The notes under the pieces were generated by a model, which worked only from the letters and a program-made list of their open reading frames with translations, was not told the DNA's origin and made no database searches. A stretch of DNA of 64,000 bases from DASQFI01 sp035633215. Lineage in GTDB: Bacteria > Acidobacteriota > Vicinamibacteria > Vicinamibacterales > SCN-69-37. The DNA lies in NCBI GenBank assembly GCA_035633215.1, contig DASQFI010000068.1:1-64000 (forward strand), read 5' to 3'. The translations under genes and the position numbers were made by a program. Shown here piece by piece: positions 1 through 8,006 of the stretch (positions are counted from its first letter, which is position 1; every line of letters starts with the position of its first letter).

Positions 1-1
1 T

Positions 2-169
2 GAGGCAGTCAAGCTCTTGAACCGCATTGCCGTCCATCGGCTGATCGCAGAGTCCGACTACCCGGAACTGCGGGACATCGCCGACGAGGCCAAGGAACAG
101 GTTCCTGCGATGGTAGCGGCCATTGGTCGCCTCAAGTCCACCAGGGCAGACCGCCGCGCTGACGATTGA
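2..169 (+). CDS. C-terminal fragment of an unidentified protein (5' end outside window)
   Basis: The first 168 bases read as 55 codons followed by TGA, without an internal stop: a charged, helix-rich tail beginning EAVKLLNRIAVHRLIAESD and ending TRADRRADD. There is no start codon in the window, so the gene begins upstream of position 1. Composition (many Ala, Glu, Asp, Arg; no Cys, no hydrophobic run) is typical of a soluble helical protein. I do not recognise a family from this piece. That it is coding is supported by an open frame running in from the edge and codon choices like those of its neighbours, but the fragment is short. Confidence 0.5.
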   Translation, partial: EAVKLLNRIAVHRLIAESDYPELRDIADEAKEQVPAMVAAIGRLKSTRADRRADD

Positions 170-280
170 GACAACGTCCTGAAAAACCGGCCTAAATCCG
201 GTCACGGCCGTACCCCATACGGGAATGGTGGGTCTGCAAAGCACTCAATTCCCAGGCCCGGCCTTCTGTAGAATCAGCCG

Positions 281-487
281 ATGCCTGACCCCGTGACGCT
301 GAGTGTTCACTGCGCCCACTGCAAAGAGGCGGTGACGCTGGAACTCGCCAGTTGGGCCCCGGACGATCCACCAACCGAGCACACGTACGGATGTCCCTCC
401 TGCGGACGACAGAACCGGATCGAGACACCCGGCCGCGTGCTCTGGGCGAGGAAAGGCCACGGGCGAGGCACGTTGCTCGGGAGGTAA
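281..487 (+). CDS. Small zinc-ribbon protein (68 aa)
   Basis: A 68-residue protein with two CxxC knuckles (CAHC near residues 11-14 and CPSC near 38-41), the layout of a single structural zinc ribbon. No signal peptide or membrane segment is visible. It aligns with the 66-residue protein encoded on the other strand at 714-914: both have a hydrophobic stretch, W-x-P, a PP-x-x-H element, an aromatic residue just before CPxC, and E-x-PG after the second knuckle, so the two are paralogs. No clear ribosome binding site precedes the ATG. Function unknown; such ribbons often act as protein- or nucleic-acid-binding modules. Zn binding is inferred from the cysteine spacing. Confidence 0.6.
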   Translation: MPDPVTLSVHCAHCKEAVTLELASWAPDDPPTEHTYGCPSCGRQNRIETPGRVLWARKGHGRGTLLGR

Positions 488-713
488 GATCCACCCTGGC
501 CCGACGAGTAGCAATCTCTTGAAGCGGAATCGACCGTACGCTACGTTTGGAAGCTCGGCCCCCTGGAGCCAGGGCTGGAAGACACCTGAACCCACCTGAA
601 CGCGATCCGATCGGGCGCGTGACGCCCGACCGACTGTGAGACTGGCAGACCGTATCTGTACGTGCGCCGCCGGGGTGTTCGAGGAACCGGTCTGTCTGAC
701 GACGGCTGGCGTC

Positions 714-914
714 CTAACGCGCGACGCGGATGCGCGTCACGATGCGCTTGACGACGAAAACGATCTGACCGGGCAGCTCGACGGTGTGCGGTGCCTTGCA
801 CTCCGGACAGCGGAATGTCTGGTGAATCGGAGGGACGGTCGGATCCCAGTCGACAATTTGCAGGTCGATCGGAACACCGCAGCGATCACATGAAACGGGC
901 AGGATGGTGGTCAT
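714..914 (-). CDS. Small zinc-ribbon protein (66 aa), paralog of the 281-487 gene
   Basis: Encodes 66 residues with CDRC (residues 9-12) and CPEC (about 36-39), a one-zinc ribbon. It shares a W-x-P-x-x-PP-x-H core and a VELPG element after the second knuckle with the product of 281-487, which lies convergently about 230 bp away. The tail is basic (KRIVTRIRVAR), which would suit nucleic-acid or membrane-surface contact. The start is the ATG at 914, preceded by GGTGAGGC, a weak ribosome binding site. No partner gene is obvious. The function is not known; the paralogy is read directly from the two translations. Confidence 0.55.
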   Translation of the reverse strand: MTTILPVSCDRCGVPIDLQIVDWDPTVPPIHQTFRCPECKAPHTVELPGQIVFVVKRIVTRIRVAR

Positions 915-1008
915 GCCTCACCAGGGGAGCGGCGGGCGAAGAAGCACGATACCGTACTCCTGTTTCAGCGGGGTAACGATTTCCAACGAGGCCGATTGAG
1001 GGTTCCGT

Positions 1009-1322
1009 TCAGCGCAGCGCCCAGACGAGACCCACCTGAAACGATCGCGAGGCGTCCAGCTGCCGGTTTGACAGCGAGCGATACAGTGGAAATTTGATCT
1101 CACCCTGAACGGTCACGCTGCCCAATGCCAGCGCCACGTGTCGCGATCTTCGGCGACGAGCCAGGCGCCGAGCTGCAGCCGCCCTTGCGCCATGCCATCC
1201 GTGAGCACACCTCGCCAACCTGGGAGGTACGGGTTGCTTCAACCCGCTCAAGTCTGGCCAGAAGCGACGGCTGGGAGCAGGAGGCCACCCGCAGCCAGCA
1301 GGATCGCGCGCCGGAGTCTCAT
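1009..1322 (-). pseudogene. Decayed outer-membrane barrel protein gene
   Basis: Read on the minus strand from 1322, an ATG opens a textbook signal peptide (MRLRRAILLAAGGLLLPAV, then ASGQT) that runs straight into TGA after 24 codons. Further on, a second frame reads MAQGRLQLGAWLVAEDRDT, and after a one-base shift a third frame reads VTVQGEIKFPLYRSLSNR and ends SFQVGLVWALR, which looks like the last strand of an outer-membrane beta barrel (alternating hydrophobics, terminal aromatic). Signal peptide and final strands lie within about 310 bp, so the body of the barrel is deleted and the remains are frameshifted. A hairpin (CGGGTTGAAGCAACCCG) sits at the first stop. The family is inferred from the ends only. 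Confidence 0.55.
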
Positions 1323-1363
1323 CGATCAGACCCTCCGGCTGACGCGTCGGCCTGTCCGCCTGT

Positions 1364-1768
1364 TCACGCGGTCCGCGGCTCAAGATCGCAGGGCGGCTCG
1401 CCCTTCGCGCGCGGCTGCATCCAGACGTGGCCGCACGCGCCGCAGCGCAGGAAATCCGAATCGGCCACGGCGCTGAGATCCGACAGGCAATCGGTCTTGC
1501 ACGCGCCGCACAGCGGACAGGGCTGAGCCACGGGCGTCGGAGTCACACGCTGTCCGTGGAACATCGTCTTCGGCGTGTTCCAGACGTGGCCGCAGGCGCC
1601 GCAACGGAAGTAGTCGACGTACGCGTCTTTGCTGCTGCCTTCGAGCCAGCGGCCGGTATCGGAGGAACAGTTGGGACAGGGGGGCGCAGTCACAGGCGTG
1701 GGAAAGGCCTCTGCGAGACTATGCTCCAGCCGCCTGACTGTCAACGCATTCCCGGGCGTGAACCTCAT
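1364..1768 (-). CDS. Protein with two tandem zinc ribbons (134 aa)
   Basis: The chosen ATG (1768) gives MRFTPGNALTVRRLEHSL and 134 residues; the frame is open further upstream, but that part would overlap the divergent kinase gene and looks non-coding. The protein is an internal duplication: each half has CPxC followed some 25 residues later by RCGACGHVW, giving two four-cysteine zinc ribbons. No signal peptide or transmembrane segment is visible. Only 29 bp separate it from the kinase gene starting at 1798, so the two start codons face away from each other over a minimal promoter space. Function unknown; together with the genes at 281 and 714 it is the third zinc-ribbon gene in 1.8 kb. Confidence 0.65.
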   Translation of the reverse strand: MRFTPGNALTVRRLEHSLAEAFPTPVTAPPCPNCSSDTGRWLEGSSKDAYVDYFRCGACGHVWNTPKTMFHGQRVTPTPVAQPCPLCGACKTDCLSDLSAVADSDFLRCGACGHVWMQPRAKGEPPCDLEPRTA

Positions 1769-1797
1769 GTCCACGCCATAATGTCCACCGCCTGACG

Positions 1798-2733
1798 ATG
1801 CCCCTGCCGATCGTTCCGCCGCGTTCCGCGGATCGTCCGTTCGATGTCGTCGGTCTCGGCGAGAGCAGTCTCGATTTCGTGGCCGTGGTTTCGGACACGA
1901 TCTCGCCCGATGCGAAATTGCCTCTCGACCGCTTCGAACCGATGCCGGGCGGTCAGACCGCGACCGCACTCGTCGCCTGCGCGCGTCTCGGACATCTCGC
2001 GCGATACGTCGGCGCGCTTGGCCGCGATGAGGCGGGGACCACCATCGAGCGCGCCCTGACCAGAGAGTCCGTTGACGTCGCGGCGGTTTGGCGAGACGCA
2101 GTGCCGAGTCGCGTGGCGGTGGTGCTCGTCGATCGCGCGACCGGAAAACGCACGGTGCTCGAGCGTCGCGATGCGAGACTCACGCTGCGAGTCGACGAGA
2201 TCGATCCGGCGGTCATCACCAGCGGACGCGTGCTGATGGTCGACGCCGTCGACGTGGAAGCCTCGATTCTGGCGGCGCGCGCGGCGCGGGCCGCCGGGGT
2301 GCCGACGGTCGTCGACGTCGATTCGTCCGGTCCGCGGGTCCACGAGCTCCTGCGTCTCATCGATGTGCTCGTCGTCCCGCGCTCATTTCTCGAGGCCGCT
2401 GGCCCGGCCGAGTCCATTGGGGACGCGCTGCGAAAGCTGGAGGCGGAGTTTCGTCCGGGGATTGCCATCGCGACGCTCGGTCCCGACGGGTCGCTGGCGC
2501 GGTTCGGCGACCGGGAGATTCACACCCCGGCGCTGGCCATTGAGGTCGTGGACACGACCGGCGCCGGAGACGCGTTTCGCGGCGGGTTCGTCTCGGCCTG
2601 GTTGCGAGCGGGCGACGGGCTGAACATCGAAACCTTGCTCCGGCAGGCGAATGCGGTTGCCGGTCTCAACTGCCGGGCCCTCGGTGCGCAGGCCGCTTTG
2701 CCAACTCCGACCGAACTGGACGGAGTTTTGTAA
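1798..2733 (+). CDS. PfkB/ribokinase-family carbohydrate kinase
   Basis: A 311-residue sugar kinase of the PfkB family, the normal length. The family's C-terminal signature is intact near residue 250 (DTTGAGDAFRGGF), with the Asp of GAGD as the catalytic base and the following Gly-rich turn forming the anion hole. The N-terminal part carries the expected GGQTATA substrate-binding stretch near residue 50. It should phosphorylate a sugar or nucleoside hydroxyl with ATP in the cytoplasm; the substrate cannot be told from sequence. It starts divergently from the double zinc-ribbon gene. Its TAA stop lies inside the predicted -35 element of the downstream ECF sigma gene. Confidence 0.9.
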   Translation: MPLPIVPPRSADRPFDVVGLGESSLDFVAVVSDTISPDAKLPLDRFEPMPGGQTATALVACARLGHLARYVGALGRDEAGTTIERALTRESVDVAAVWRDAVPSRVAVVLVDRATGKRTVLERRDARLTLRVDEIDPAVITSGRVLMVDAVDVEASILAARAARAAGVPTVVDVDSSGPRVHELLRLIDVLVVPRSFLEAAGPAESIGDALRKLEAEFRPGIAIATLGPDGSLARFGDREIHTPALAIEVVDTTGAGDAFRGGFVSAWLRAGDGLNIETLLRQANAVAGLNCRALGAQAALPTPTELDGVL

Positions 2734-2758
2734 CCTGGGGCGGACAGATGCGGTCTAA
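2729..2758 (+). promoter_or_regulatory. Predicted ECF-type (group IV sigma) promoter
   Basis: TGTAACC at 2729-2735 and GTCTAA at 2753-2758 are separated by 17 bases, matching the AAC / GTC pattern typical of ECF sigma promoters. It lies about 70 bp upstream of the ECF sigma gene and overlaps the stop codon of the kinase gene, so autoregulation of the sigma operon is the natural reading. This is motif evidence only. Confidence 0.5.
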
Positions 2759-2829
2759 GCTGGCAGGAGCGGGTGAGAGACCGAAGAGCGCCGGCAACGG
2801 CCGGTGCGCGAGCCAGTTGAGGAGGCGGC

Positions 2830-3474
2830 ATGGGGGCCGGAAGCGACTCCGCCGTTGCCGTTGGCTGGAAGCCGGCGTGGAACCTCAGGATGACGGGACC
2901 TGAGAGCTCAGCCGGGGCCGTGGCCCCGACCGATGAGCTGGCGACGGCCGACGACCACCGGCTGGTCGAGGCCTTTCTCGCGGGACGTCGGGACGCCTTT
3001 GACGTCATCGTCGAGCGCCACCGGCGGCACGTCTATCAACTCTGCTACCGATTCGTGGGCAACCACGAAGACGCCTCCGATCTCGCGCAGGACGTGTTCG
3101 TGCGGGCGATCAAAGGCCTGCGGCAGTTCAAGGGCCAGTCGTCGCTCGGCACGTGGTTGTATCGCGTGGGCGTGAACGCGTGTTTGAATCGTCTGGCGAC
3201 GAAGCGCGTGGAGTCCGAGCCGATCGAATCGTCGCAGCACGTGGACACGCGCGGCGTCGATGCGCTCGACGTCGTGCTGCGCGGTGAGCGGGCCGCGGCG
3301 GTTCGTCAGGCGATCGATCGATTGCCGCCGAAGCAGCGCGCGACGCTCGTGCTTCGGGTCTATCAGGAGCTCACGCACGAGGAGATCGCGAACGTGCTGG
3401 GCAGTTCAGTGGGCGCGGTCAAGGCGAATTTTTTTCACGCGCTTGGAAACCTCAAGCGCCTGTTGCAATCATGA
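2830..3474 (+). CDS. ECF-family RNA polymerase sigma factor
   Basis: A 214-residue sigma-70 family protein with only regions 2 and 4, hence ECF type. Region 2 spans roughly residues 38-110 (HRRHVYQLCYRFVGNHEDA, then DLAQDVFVRAIKGLRQF and GTWLYRVGVNACLNRL). Region 4, about 150-205, contains LPPKQRATLVLR and the helix-turn-helix THEEIANVLGSSVGAVKANF. The ATG at 2830 follows GAGGAGGCGGC, a good ribosome binding site; an internal ATG at 2890 would also keep both domains. The stop overlaps the start of the next gene (ATGA), whose product is a membrane zinc-finger anti-sigma factor, so the pair forms a classic envelope-signalling module. Confidence 0.92.
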   Translation: MGAGSDSAVAVGWKPAWNLRMTGPESSAGAVAPTDELATADDHRLVEAFLAGRRDAFDVIVERHRRHVYQLCYRFVGNHEDASDLAQDVFVRAIKGLRQFKGQSSLGTWLYRVGVNACLNRLATKRVESEPIESSQHVDTRGVDALDVVLRGERAAAVRQAIDRLPPKQRATLVLRVYQELTHEEIANVLGSSVGAVKANFFHALGNLKRLLQS

Positions 3475-4049
3475 GCACGCACCTTCGTTCGCAGGAATTC
3501 GTTGACGCCCTCGACGGCACCCTGGCGGTCGACCGCCTCGAGCATCTCGATGGATGCGAGGCGTGCCGCATGGAGCTGGCCGGCGTCCAGTCAGTGATGA
3601 CCGACGTGCGGCCGGCGGGCGCCGTGCCGGATCCGTCACCGCTGTTCTGGGATCACTTCAGCGAGCGCGTTCGGCACGCGACGGCTGCCGATCCGCTGCC
3701 GGGGCCAGCGCCGTGGTGGCAATCACTCTGGCGTCCGGCGGCCGCGTTCGCGGCCGTGGCAGCGGTGGTGGCCTTGATGCTGGTCACGCGAACCCCACCG
3801 CGCGAGGATGTTGCCCCTGTGGATCAGATCGCGCTCGATACCACCGCCGCGGACCAGCTTTCCGACGAGAGTGAATCGTCACTGGCGTTTCTCAGCGCGG
3901 CGGCAAGCGACCTGTCGTGGGAAGAGGCGCGGGCCGCGGATCTCACGCCTCGCGCGCGGGTCGTCGACAGCGCGATTGAGCGGCTCACGCCGGCCCAGCG
4001 CGCGGAGCTGGTGAAGTTGATTCGTGAAGACCTGCGGAGCATGGAGTAG
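3471..4049 (+). CDS. Membrane anti-sigma factor with ZAS (zf-HC2) motif
   Basis: 192 residues. The N-terminal cytoplasmic part holds the anti-sigma zinc motif H25-x3-C29-x2-C32 (HLDGCEAC). One transmembrane helix follows at about residues 83-105 (FAAVAAVVALMLV), leaving a mostly acidic periplasmic domain of about 85 residues. The family binds the cognate ECF sigma and releases it on an envelope signal. It is translationally coupled to the sigma gene by a 4-bp overlap. A gene for a periplasmic LTxxQ-type protein follows at once, which fits a periplasmic stress sensing unit. The helix at the end (LTPAQRAELVKLIREDL) resembles the LTxxQ element of the next product. Confidence 0.85.
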   Translation: MSTHLRSQEFVDALDGTLAVDRLEHLDGCEACRMELAGVQSVMTDVRPAGAVPDPSPLFWDHFSERVRHATAADPLPGPAPWWQSLWRPAAAFAAVAAVVALMLVTRTPPREDVAPVDQIALDTTAADQLSDESESSLAFLSAAASDLSWEEARAADLTPRARVVDSAIERLTPAQRAELVKLIREDLRSME

Positions 4050-4053
4050 CGAA

Positions 4054-4635
4054 ATGCGTCCGATGGCAGTTGTCGCGCTCGTTCTCGCGCTCTCGGTTCC
4101 GTCGTTTGCGCGACAACGAACGCCGGTCACGAAGCAGCAGGTGACACCTCCGCCGGCGGCGGCGCCGGCGCAGGAACTGCCGCCGCGCGGCCGCGCGCGT
4201 GAGGGTCGCGCCGGCGCCGACGTGCCGCCCGGCCTGCGGCCCGACGAAGTGCAGCAGATCGTCGACGGCTGGGAGATCGCGACGGCCGAAAAGATGCTGG
4301 AACTGACCGACCAGCAGTACGTCCCGTTCATCCAGCAGCTTCGAAAGCTGCAGAGCGGCCGGCGTCAGCAGTTCATGCAGCGTCAGCGCATGCTGCAGGG
4401 GTTGCGACAGGCCATCAACCAGCAGCAGCCCACGCTCGACGACGCCGCGCTCGACACCCGCGTCAAGCAGTTCGACGATTTGGAGCGGAAGCAGCAGCAG
4501 GAACTTCACAACCTCCACGCCGCGATTGATGCCGTCCTCACGCCGCGACAGCGCGCGCGCTTCCGCGTCCTGCAGGAACAGATGGAGCGCCGGAAGCTGG
4601 AAGTCCTGTCTCGCGCAATGCGCGCCGGGGGCTAA
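4054..4635 (+). CDS. Periplasmic Spy/CpxP-like (LTxxQ) protein
   Basis: Starting at the ATG at 4054, the product has a signal peptide (MRPMAVVALVLALSVPSFA), a Pro/Ala-rich linker and a long helical, Gln/Arg-rich region (about residues 70-190) with two LTxxQ-like elements (LTDQQY near 90 and LTPRQRARF near 170). That pattern is typical of CpxP/Spy-type periplasmic proteins, which act as chaperone or sensor partners. It lies 4 bp after the anti-sigma gene, so sigma, anti-sigma and this protein form one operon. The frame stays open upstream to an ATG at 4024, but that version would bury the signal peptide. The ligand is unknown (metal and misfolded protein are both known for the family). Confidence 0.78.
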   Translation: MRPMAVVALVLALSVPSFARQRTPVTKQQVTPPPAAAPAQELPPRGRAREGRAGADVPPGLRPDEVQQIVDGWEIATAEKMLELTDQQYVPFIQQLRKLQSGRRQQFMQRQRMLQGLRQAINQQQPTLDDAALDTRVKQFDDLERKQQQELHNLHAAIDAVLTPRQRARFRVLQEQMERRKLEVLSRAMRAGG

Positions 4636-4668
4636 GAAACCCGCAGACTTTTGTCGTACCATTGATCT

Positions 4669-5271
4669 ATGGCGCGGCCGGGACTGATCCTCGCGGGCCT
4701 TGGCCTGCTGGCGGGTGTGGCGCTTTCCGCGTCCCAGGAGCTCACCAAGCCGGAAGCCGAGAGCATGGATCGGAAGCTCGCCGCGATCACCGAACGCGGC
4801 GCCAAAGCCATTCCGAAGACGGCCAAGCCCGTCCGCACCTCATTCACCGAACGCGAAGCCAACGCCTGGTTCAAATTTTTTGGACCGGAAGTGATGCCGG
4901 TCGGCGTCCTGAACCCGCGCGTCGTGATCGATCACGGCGGGAAGCTCCAGGCGCGCGCCGTCGTCGACCTGGACGCCGTTCGAAAATCGCAAAAGCGAAG
5001 CATGCTCGACCCGATGAATCTGCTGTTCGGCACCGTCGAGGTCTTTGCGGCCGGTACGCTGCAGGCGTCGGGCGGCCGCGGGACCTTCCAGCTCGAGTCG
5101 GCGACACTGGGCGCGCTGCCGGTTCCCAAATCGCTCCTGCAGGAACTCGTCACGTACTACACCCGGTCTCCCGAACTGCCCGACGGATTCAACCTCGACA
5201 AGCCCTTCGATCTGCCCGCCAACATCCGGCAGGTCGAGATTCAGCGCGGCGCCGCGACGGTCGTTCAGTGA
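4669..5271 (+). CDS. Secreted protein of unknown function (200 aa)
   Basis: Begins with a signal peptide (MARPGLILAGLGLLAGVALSASQ) and continues as a soluble, mixed alpha/beta domain. Phrases such as TSFTEREANAWFKFF, NPRVVIDHGGKLQARAVVDLD and PANIRQVEIQRGAATV alternate beta strands and helices in the manner of small lipid-binding domains of the LmeA/DUF2993 type, but that is only a resemblance. There are no cysteines and no second membrane segment, so a free periplasmic location is likely. It lies 33 bp after the CpxP-like gene and 44 bp before recG; it could belong to the envelope-stress operon. Function not known. Confidence 0.65.
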   Translation: MARPGLILAGLGLLAGVALSASQELTKPEAESMDRKLAAITERGAKAIPKTAKPVRTSFTEREANAWFKFFGPEVMPVGVLNPRVVIDHGGKLQARAVVDLDAVRKSQKRSMLDPMNLLFGTVEVFAAGTLQASGGRGTFQLESATLGALPVPKSLLQELVTYYTRSPELPDGFNLDKPFDLPANIRQVEIQRGAATVVQ

Positions 5272-5315
5272 GACCCTCCTGACCCGCTCGTCGCGCGACT
5301 CGCGGTCCCGCTTCC

Positions 5316-7415
5316 TTGCCGCCGGGTGATCTGCTTTCGACGCCGCTGAGGTACGTGAAGGGCGTGGGCCCGCGCCGCGCCGCCGACTTCGAGCGCGTGG
5401 GTCTCGCGACGGTCGAGGACCTGCTCCTGCGATTTCCGCTGCGGTATGAGAATCGCGCCGACCTTCTTCCGGTGAAAGCCCTGCGGCCCGGCCAGGTCGC
5501 GACCATCGCCGGTGAAGTGCTCTCGTCGGGACTCCGCGCGACCCGCCGGCCGGGATTCAGACTGTTCGAGCTGATCGTGCGCGATCAGACAGGGCCGGTT
5601 CGAGCCGTGTTTCCGAATCAATCCTTTCTCCGCGACGTGTTTCACCCGCAACAGCACGTCGTCCTGTTCGGGCCGGTGGAGTATCGCGGCTCGGGACTGC
5701 AATTCACGAATCCCGAATACGAGATCGTTCGCGGCGATGCGGAGGAGGACGACGCGACCGTGCATACCGGCCGCATCGTGCCGATTTACGAAAAGGCCGG
5801 CTCGATGACGCCGCGGATGCAACGGACGCTCGTGCATCGGCTCGTCGACATGCTGCCCGACGAGTTGCCGGATGCCATTCCCGAGTCGATTCGAGAGCGG
5901 CGTGGTCTGCCGAATCGGCGCCAGGCCACGGTCGAATCGCATTTCCCCTCGAAGGGGACGGACATCGATGCGCTCAACGCCTATCGCACCGCGGCCCAGC
6001 AGCGGTTGATCTTCGAGGAGTTCTTTCTCTTCCAGGCCGGACTCGTGCTTCGGAAGCGACGGCACGCGACCGATCGGAAGCCGCGGGTCGCCGTCGTGGA
6101 CGATCGCATTCGCGAATCGGCGCGCAAGGTGCTGCCGTTCAAGCTCACCGAGGGACAGAAGGTCGCGCTCCGCGAAATCGTGACCGACATGCAACGGCCG
6201 GAGCCGATGAACCGGCTGCTCCAGGGCGACGTCGGCGCGGGGAAGACGATCGTCGCGATGCTGGCCGCGGTCGTCGCGATGGAGAACCGGTTCCAGGTCG
6301 CGTTCATGGCGCCGACCGAGATCCTCGCGGACCAGCACTATCTGACGATTCGGCGGCTCCTGGACGCGTCCCGGTTCCGGATCGCGTCGCTCACGGGCAG
6401 CGTCACGGCGGCGCGGCGAAGGGAAGCGCTCGCCGAGCTTGCGAGCGGCACCATTCATCTCGTCGTCGGCACGCACGCGCTCGCCGAACAGGCCGTGGCA
6501 TTCCGGGAGCTGGGCCTCGTCATCATCGACGAGCAGCATCGCTTCGGGGTCCTGCAGCGTGCGACGCTGCGAGCGAAAGGCGTGTGCCCTGACGTGCTCG
6601 TCATGACCGCGACACCGATCCCGAGAACGCTGGCGCTCACGGCCTACGGCGACCTCGACGTCTCGGTGATGCGGGATCTGCCGCCCGGCCGCCAGCCGGT
6701 TCGCACGATCATGCGATCGGAAACGAAACGCGAGGAGGTGTATCGCCTCGCGCGTGCCGAGCTCGAGCGTGGCCGCCAGATCTACGTCATCTATCCGCTC
6801 GTCGAGGAGTCCGAGAAGGTCGATCTCCGCGCGGCGACGGCAATGGCCGACCATCTTCAGGCCGAAGTCTTTCCCGAATACCGCGTGGCGCTCCTGCACG
6901 GCCGGCTCAAGCAGGACGAGAAGGACCGCGTGATGGGCGCCTTCGCGCGCGGCGACGCGCAGGTGCTCGTGGCGACGACCGTCGTCGAGGTCGGCGTGGA
7001 CGTGTCGAACGCGACGATGATGATCGTCGAGCACGCCGAGCGGTTCGGCCTCTCGCAGCTCCATCAGCTCCGCGGACGCGTCGGACGCGGCGCCCATGCG
7101 TCGACGTGCGTGCTGCTGTATCAGACGCTCGGCGAGGGCGCGCGCGGCCGCCTCGACGCGCTCGTCGAGACGACGGACGGCTTCGTCCTGGCCGAGCGCG
7201 ACCTCGCGCTGCGCGGCCCGGGCGATTTCTTCGGCACGCGCCAGTCGGGATTGCCGACGCTGCGCGTGGGCGATCTCATGCGCGACCACGCGCTCATGGA
7301 AGAAGCGCGCCGTGAAGCCGTCGCCTGGCTCGACACGGGCGCCGGCGCCCAGTTGCTGATCGAATACCTCACGGCCAATTGGGCAACCCGGTTTGGTCTC
7401 GTTGGCGTCGGGTGA
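5316..7415 (+). CDS. recG: ATP-dependent DNA helicase RecG
   Basis: 699 residues, full length for RecG, the fork-reversing helicase of recombinational repair. The N-terminal wedge/OB part (PLRYVKGVGPRRAADF, then FELIVRDQTGPVRAVFPN) precedes two RecA-like domains: Walker A GDVGAGKT near residue 305, the DEQH box IIDEQHRFGV near 405, VMTATPIPRTLALTAYGDLD, and the motif VI region LHQLRGRVGRG near 585. The start is taken at TTG 5316 because the first conserved residues (TPLRYVKGVGP) follow within about ten codons and no ATG or GTG lies closer upstream; no Shine-Dalgarno is evident. Its stop is one base before the rsmD start, so the two are coupled. Confidence 0.95.
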   Translation: MPPGDLLSTPLRYVKGVGPRRAADFERVGLATVEDLLLRFPLRYENRADLLPVKALRPGQVATIAGEVLSSGLRATRRPGFRLFELIVRDQTGPVRAVFPNQSFLRDVFHPQQHVVLFGPVEYRGSGLQFTNPEYEIVRGDAEEDDATVHTGRIVPIYEKAGSMTPRMQRTLVHRLVDMLPDELPDAIPESIRERRGLPNRRQATVESHFPSKGTDIDALNAYRTAAQQRLIFEEFFLFQAGLVLRKRRHATDRKPRVAVVDDRIRESARKVLPFKLTEGQKVALREIVTDMQRPEPMNRLLQGDVGAGKTIVAMLAAVVAMENRFQVAFMAPTEILADQHYLTIRRLLDASRFRIASLTGSVTAARRREALAELASGTIHLVVGTHALAEQAVAFRELGLVIIDEQHRFGVLQRATLRAKGVCPDVLVMTATPIPRTLALTAYGDLDVSVMRDLPPGRQPVRTIMRSETKREEVYRLARAELERGRQIYVIYPLVEESEKVDLRAATAMADHLQAEVFPEYRVALLHGRLKQDEKDRVMGAFARGDAQVLVATTVVEVGVDVSNATMMIVEHAERFGLSQLHQLRGRVGRGAHASTCVLLYQTLGEGARGRLDALVETTDGFVLAERDLALRGPGDFFGTRQSGLPTLRVGDLMRDHALMEEARREAVAWLDTGAGAQLLIEYLTANWATRFGLVGVG

Positions 7416-7416
7416 C

Positions 7417-7989
7417 ATGCGGATCATTGCGGGTACTCTTCGCGGCCGCCGGTTGCAAGCGCCGCCGGGATCGCGCGTCCGGCCGACGTCGGACAGTCTC
7501 CGCGAGACATTATTTAACGTGCTCGGCCCGTCGCTGGACGGCGCGCGCGTGCTGGATGCGTTTGCCGGCACCGGCGCGCTCGGTCTCGAAGCGATCAGCC
7601 GCGGCGCTGCGCACGCGACCTTCGTCGAGCGCGACCCGACCGCGCTCCGTGTCCTGCGCGAGAACATCGACGCCTGTGGCGCCGCGGAGGCGTGTGCTAT
7701 CATCCGCGGCAATTTCCCGATCGCGCTCGAGCAACCGAAGAGCCTAAACGCTCAGCGGAGCTTCGATTTGATCCTGTTGGATCCTCCCTACGAGATCGAG
7801 GACCTGCTCGCGGTCGTCGCCGCCGCCGCGGCGTTCGCCGCCTCGTCGGGGCGCGTCGTGCTCGAACACAGCCGGCGCCGGATATCACCCGAGGCCGCCG
7901 GGCCGCTGCGACGCGCGCGGGTGCTCACAGCGGGAGACAGCGCGCTCTCGTTTTACGCACGGGAATCGTCCGTGACGCGGATAGACTGA
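7417..7989 (+). CDS. rsmD: 16S rRNA (guanine(966)-N2)-methyltransferase RsmD
   Basis: 190 residues starting at the ATG one base after the recG stop (MRIIAGTLRGRRLQAPPG), the canonical RsmD N-terminus. SAM-binding motif I is DAFAGTGALGLEAISRG (about residues 49-65), followed by the acidic FVERD. The catalytic N-methylase motif is LDPPYE near residue 122. It methylates the N2 of G966 in 16S rRNA during 30S assembly. Pairing with coaD directly downstream is a widespread arrangement. A GTG/ATG further upstream in frame would overlap recG and lacks the conserved beginning. Confidence 0.92.
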   Translation: MRIIAGTLRGRRLQAPPGSRVRPTSDSLRETLFNVLGPSLDGARVLDAFAGTGALGLEAISRGAAHATFVERDPTALRVLRENIDACGAAEACAIIRGNFPIALEQPKSLNAQRSFDLILLDPPYEIEDLLAVVAAAAAFAASSGRVVLEHSRRRISPEAAGPLRRARVLTAGDSALSFYARESSVTRID

Positions 7990-8006
7990 GACGTCCGCGA
8001 CCTCCG

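Noticed and set aside
5265..7712. Very long open frame on the minus strand opposite recG and rsmD
   Set aside because: A mirror of the codon bias of the real genes: Arg/His/Asp-rich translation without family motifs, and it would need to overlap recG completely, whose motifs are all on the plus strand.
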